The translations under genes and the position numbers were made by a program. DNA of 7,502 bases. Source: Chloroflexota bacterium (GTDB taxonomy: Bacteria > Chloroflexota > Anaerolineae > 4572-78 > J111). The notes under the pieces were generated by a model. That model was given only the letters and a program-made list of their open reading frames with translations. It had not been told where the DNA came from and searched no databases. Shown here in pieces: positions 5,637-7,502 of the stretch; within the stretch, counting starts at the first letter, position 1, and every line of letters begins with the position of its first letter. The stretch spans positions 1-7,502 of the forward strand of contig RFJF01000409.1 in NCBI GenBank assembly GCA_003695455.1, written 5' to 3'.

Positions 5637-7046
5637 ATGGACTTATCAATTGTTATTCCCTGTTACAACGAAGTGGACAACGTAACCAAAATTCAAACCG
5701 AACTGTTCCCCGTGGTTCACCAACTGGCGCAAACCCAAGCGGTAGAAGTGATTTTTGTGGATGACGGCAGCCGCGACGGGACGTGGCAGGCGTTCACCAC
5801 CGCTTTTCAGCAAGTCGACCAGCCGCCAAATGTTACCCTGAAATTTGAACGCCACCCCGTAAACCGGGGGTTGGGCGCGGCCATCCGCACCGGGTTGGCC
5901 GCCGCCGGTGGCGATATAATTGTAACCACAGACAGCGACGGCACCTACAAATTCTCAGAGATTCCCACGTTGCTCAGCTATCTGACCCCGGATGTTGATA
6001 TTGTAACCGCCTCGCCCTACCACCCGCAGGGCGGCATCAAAAATGTTCCAAAATACCGCCTGATTTTGAGCCAGGGCGCGTCTGCGTTGTACCGAATTCT
6101 GGCGCGGTGGAATATTCACACCTACACAGCCCTGTTCCGGGCCTACCGCCGGCAGGTTGCCGATGACGTGCCGTTTGAATCCAACGGGTTTTTGGGCGGC
6201 ACCGAGCTGATGATTAATGCCATCCGCATGGGCTACACCGTAGCCGAATACCCCACCGTGCTGCACTCCCGGGTGAACGGCACGTCAAAAGCCAAACTGG
6301 CGCGGACCATCAAATCTCATTTGCGGTTCCAGCTTCAGGTGGTGCTGCCCTGGCACCCCTACGGCATGTTGCTGCAAGGCAGTAACGACAATGTTTACCT
6401 GTACACCAATTTTCAAAAACGATTGTTCCCTTCAGCCGGGGTGTTTCTTTCGCACGGATACGCCTGGAATCAAATTATCCGTGTGAGCGACCAGTACCTG
6501 GCCCAACTTGACACCGGCCTGCCAATGACCTTTCGGGAAGGCACGCTGGTTACCGGCGCAGATAAAACCGTCTACTGGGTGGAACACGGGCAAAAGCGTC
6601 CCATCAAGTCCGCCGAAATTTTTGAGGGGTTGGGCTTGCGCTGGGAAAATGTGCTGACTGTGCCGCCAGAGGTACTGGACTCGCTGGAAACCGGCCCGGA
6701 AATCAACTCGCTGGAGCGCCATCCGGACGGCGCCCTGCTCAAAACCGCCGGCGATGAAACGGTGTTCCGGCTTGAAAACGGGCAGAAACGGCCCTTCAAC
6801 ACGGTGCAAGCGTTTTTATCGTGGGGGCACACGTGGGAGCAGGTGGTAACCGTTGGGCCGGGCGAGCTGCAATTGTACCCCACCGGCTTGCCGGTGGTTC
6901 CGCAAAAGAGCTTCTACGGTGAATACGGCGACGTGACCGGTATCAAAATCGAAGGGCAAGCCCGGACCCGCCCGCTGGCCAATCTGGGTACGGCCATCCA
7001 CACGTTGTTCAGCAAACGACCCCTCCAAATCAAACCAAAATTTTAA
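5637..7046 (+). CDS. GT2 glycosyltransferase with C-terminal triple repeat domain
   Basis: The product has 469 residues. Residues 1-235 are a GT-A fold family 2 transferase of the dolichol-phosphate-mannose-synthase type: SIVIPCYNE (4-12), VDDGSRDGTW (41-50), NRGLGAAIRTG (76-86), the metal-binding DSDG (99-102), DIVTASPYHPQGG (121-133), TYTALFRAYRR (162-172) and HSRVNGTSKAK (210-220). Residues 242-421 are three degenerate repeats of 59-64 residues, each with a hydrophobic VY/VF strand, QKR (260-262, 319-321, 383-385), a Trp (277, 336, 400) and a closing TG (293-294, 352-353, 416-417). A 45-residue tail follows. No membrane segment is visible, so it should be cytoplasmic or peripheral. It would move a sugar from a nucleotide donor to a lipid or glycan acceptor. 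A good GCGAGG Shine-Dalgarno (5626-5631) lies 5 nt before the ATG. The GT2 domain is firm; the repeat function is unknown. Confidence 0.9.
   Translation: MDLSIVIPCYNEVDNVTKIQTELFPVVHQLAQTQAVEVIFVDDGSRDGTWQAFTTAFQQVDQPPNVTLKFERHPVNRGLGAAIRTGLAAAGGDIIVTTDSDGTYKFSEIPTLLSYLTPDVDIVTASPYHPQGGIKNVPKYRLILSQGASALYRILARWNIHTYTALFRAYRRQVADDVPFESNGFLGGTELMINAIRMGYTVAEYPTVLHSRVNGTSKAKLARTIKSHLRFQLQVVLPWHPYGMLLQGSNDNVYLYTNFQKRLFPSAGVFLSHGYAWNQIIRVSDQYLAQLDTGLPMTFREGTLVTGADKTVYWVEHGQKRPIKSAEIFEGLGLRWENVLTVPPEVLDSLETGPEINSLERHPDGALLKTAGDETVFRLENGQKRPFNTVQAFLSWGHTWEQVVTVGPGELQLYPTGLPVVPQKSFYGEYGDVTGIKIEGQARTRPLANLGTAIHTLFSKRPLQIKPKF
6360..6899 (+). repeat. Three tandem repeats of about 60 codons inside the GT2 gene
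   Basis: Units cover residues 242-300, 301-363 and 364-421 of the GT2 protein. Each has a Gly followed by small/hydrophobic residues (G243, G302, G365), then VYLYTNFQKR, VYWVEHGQKR or VFRLENGQKR, an aromatic Phe (270, 329, 393), G..W (W277, W336, W400), a V-rich strand, and TG at the end. Units 2 and 3 are most alike (both with ENGQKRP/EHGQKRP-type cores); unit 1 is the most diverged. At DNA level the units are no longer obviously identical, so the duplication is old. Similar 'nG-x-KRP' repeats occur in exported or wall-associated bacterial proteins as far as I recall; I cannot assign a named Pfam family. Confidence 0.75.
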
Positions 7047-7157
7047 CCTCAGTTCGGGAATTGCTGAAATGGACAGGATTAACAGGATTTACAAGATGAA
7101 AAATAAGTAAAAATCCTGTTAATCTTGTAAATCCTGTCTAATTATCGAACTCAGGTT
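7045..7157 (+). repeat. Intergenic inverted-repeat element with 9-nt periodicity
   Basis: This 113-bp element fills the gap between the GT2 gene and the epimerase gene. Outer arms 7045-7062 and 7140-7157 are inverted copies matching at 15 of 18 positions (AACCT.AGTTCG..AATT). Inner arms 7072-7097 and 7113-7138 match at 22 of 26 when reverse-complemented. The inner arms are built from 9-nt modules: GACAGGATT, AACAGGATT and TACAAGAT on the left, and the same modules in a different order on the right. The 15-nt loop is A-rich. The GGATT-AACAGGATT-TACAAGAT style is familiar from dispersed intergenic repeats in many bacterial genomes. The left outer arm includes the last two bases of the GT2 stop codon. 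It could act as a terminator, an mRNA stabiliser or a relic of a miniature element. No target-site duplication is evident. Confidence 0.7.
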
Positions 7158-7169
7158 TTTGGAGCCGCT

Positions 7170-7502
7170 ATGAAAATTATTTCAATTGTGGGCGCGCGCC
7201 CCGAATTTATTCAGGCCACGCCGGTGAGCCGCGCCCTGCGTGCGCAGCCCAACATCCGCGAGATTCTGGTGCACACCGGCCAGCACTACGATTACCGGAT
7301 GTCGCAGACATTTTTTGACGAACTGGGAACCCCCGCGCCCGATTACAATCTGGAGGTGGGGTCCGGTTTGCACGGGCAGCAGACCGCCGCCATGCTGGTC
7401 AAGCTGGAAGAGGTTCTACTCCGCGAAGCCCCGGACTGGGTGATTATCCGCGGTGATACCAACTCTACGCTGGCCGGGGCGCTGGCCGCCAGCAAATTGC
7501 AC
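7170..7502 (+). CDS. Non-hydrolysing UDP-N-acetylglucosamine 2-epimerase family protein (3' partial)
   Basis: The frame runs from ATG 7170 off the right edge; 111 residues are visible of a family usually 350-390 long. A GGAG Shine-Dalgarno (7161-7164) lies 5 nt before the start. The N-terminal Rossmann-like domain shows [19 protein letters not shown] (5-23), [19 protein letters not shown] (35-53), [14 protein letters not shown] (63-76) and [18 protein letters not shown] (94-111). These match the WecB/WbpI group. GARPEFIQA is closer to the GARPQFIKA of WbpI-like enzymes than to the GTRPEAIK of WecB. Family members invert C2 of UDP-GlcNAc (to UDP-ManNAc) or of UDP-GlcNAc3NAcA (to UDP-ManNAc3NAcA). 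The second activity fits the upstream dehydrogenase and acetyltransferase, but that is inference. The catalytic carboxylates further on lie outside the window. Confidence 0.9.
   Translation, partial: MKIISIVGARPEFIQATPVSRALRAQPNIREILVHTGQHYDYRMSQTFFDELGTPAPDYNLEVGSGLHGQQTAAMLVKLEEVLLREAPDWVIIRGDTNSTLAGALAASKLH

Noticed and set aside
7072..7138. The repeats before the epimerase as a CRISPR array
   Set aside because: The units are 9 nt long, adjacent without spacers, and present in opposite orientations. There is no repeat-spacer pattern and no cas gene.
7182..7443. Short open frames on either strand overlapping the start of the epimerase gene
   Set aside because: The in-frame epimerase from 7170 has strong family motifs and a good ribosome-binding site. 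The others are shadows.

Overview
This window is a stretch of a cell-surface polysaccharide or glycan locus, all on the + strand, preceded by the end of an unrelated exported thioredoxin-like gene. Base composition is moderately GC-rich in the genes and AT-rich in the gaps. The thioredoxin-fold protein with an N-terminal SurA-like segment, the type of NodB deacetylase and a dispersed intergenic repeat together suggest a free-living environmental bacterium. Chloroflexota (Anaerolineae-like) is my best guess. That is an inference from protein style only: no rRNA or marker gene is present.

Layout. Positions 2-913 hold the 3' part of a gene for an envelope protein that joins a chaperone/peptidyl-prolyl-isomerase-like N-terminal region to a TlpA-type redoxin domain with a CVPC active site. 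Positions 914-1202 are a non-coding gap with hairpins and an AT-rich promoter zone. A tight cluster follows: a NodB-fold polysaccharide deacetylase (1203-2201), a 68-codon truncated remnant of a zinc-ribbon methyltransferase (2203-2409), an integral-membrane GT-C glycosyltransferase (2409-3806) and a left-handed beta-helix sugar N-acetyltransferase with a C-terminal zinc ribbon (3834-4430). An AT-rich gap (4431-4569) carries a perfect 24-bp palindrome and a possible second promoter. It leads to a Gfo/Idh/MocA NAD(P)-dependent sugar dehydrogenase (4570-5610) and a GT2 glycosyltransferase with three C-terminal repeats of about 60 residues (5637-7046). A 113-bp inverted-repeat element with 9-nt internal periodicity separates this from the start of a non-hydrolysing UDP-GlcNAc 2-epimerase family gene (7170 to the window end).

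How the genes fit together. The 3-dehydrogenase, N-acetyltransferase and 2-epimerase are three of the steps in making UDP-activated 2,3-diacetamido sugars (UDP-GlcNAc3NAc(A), then UDP-ManNAc3NAc(A)). The 3-aminotransferase and, for the uronic acid, the 6-dehydrogenase are not in the window and would be expected nearby. The GT2 enzyme would transfer a sugar from a nucleotide donor, the GT-C enzyme would use a polyprenyl-phosphate-sugar on the outer side of the membrane, and the deacetylase would trim N-acetyl groups.

The least ordinary items are the GT2-repeat fusion, the truncated methyltransferase wedged into the operon with a 1-nt stop/start overlap, a near-identical AT-rich palindromic motif (20 of 22 positions) upstream of both the deacetylase and the dehydrogenase, and the structured intergenic repeat before the epimerase.
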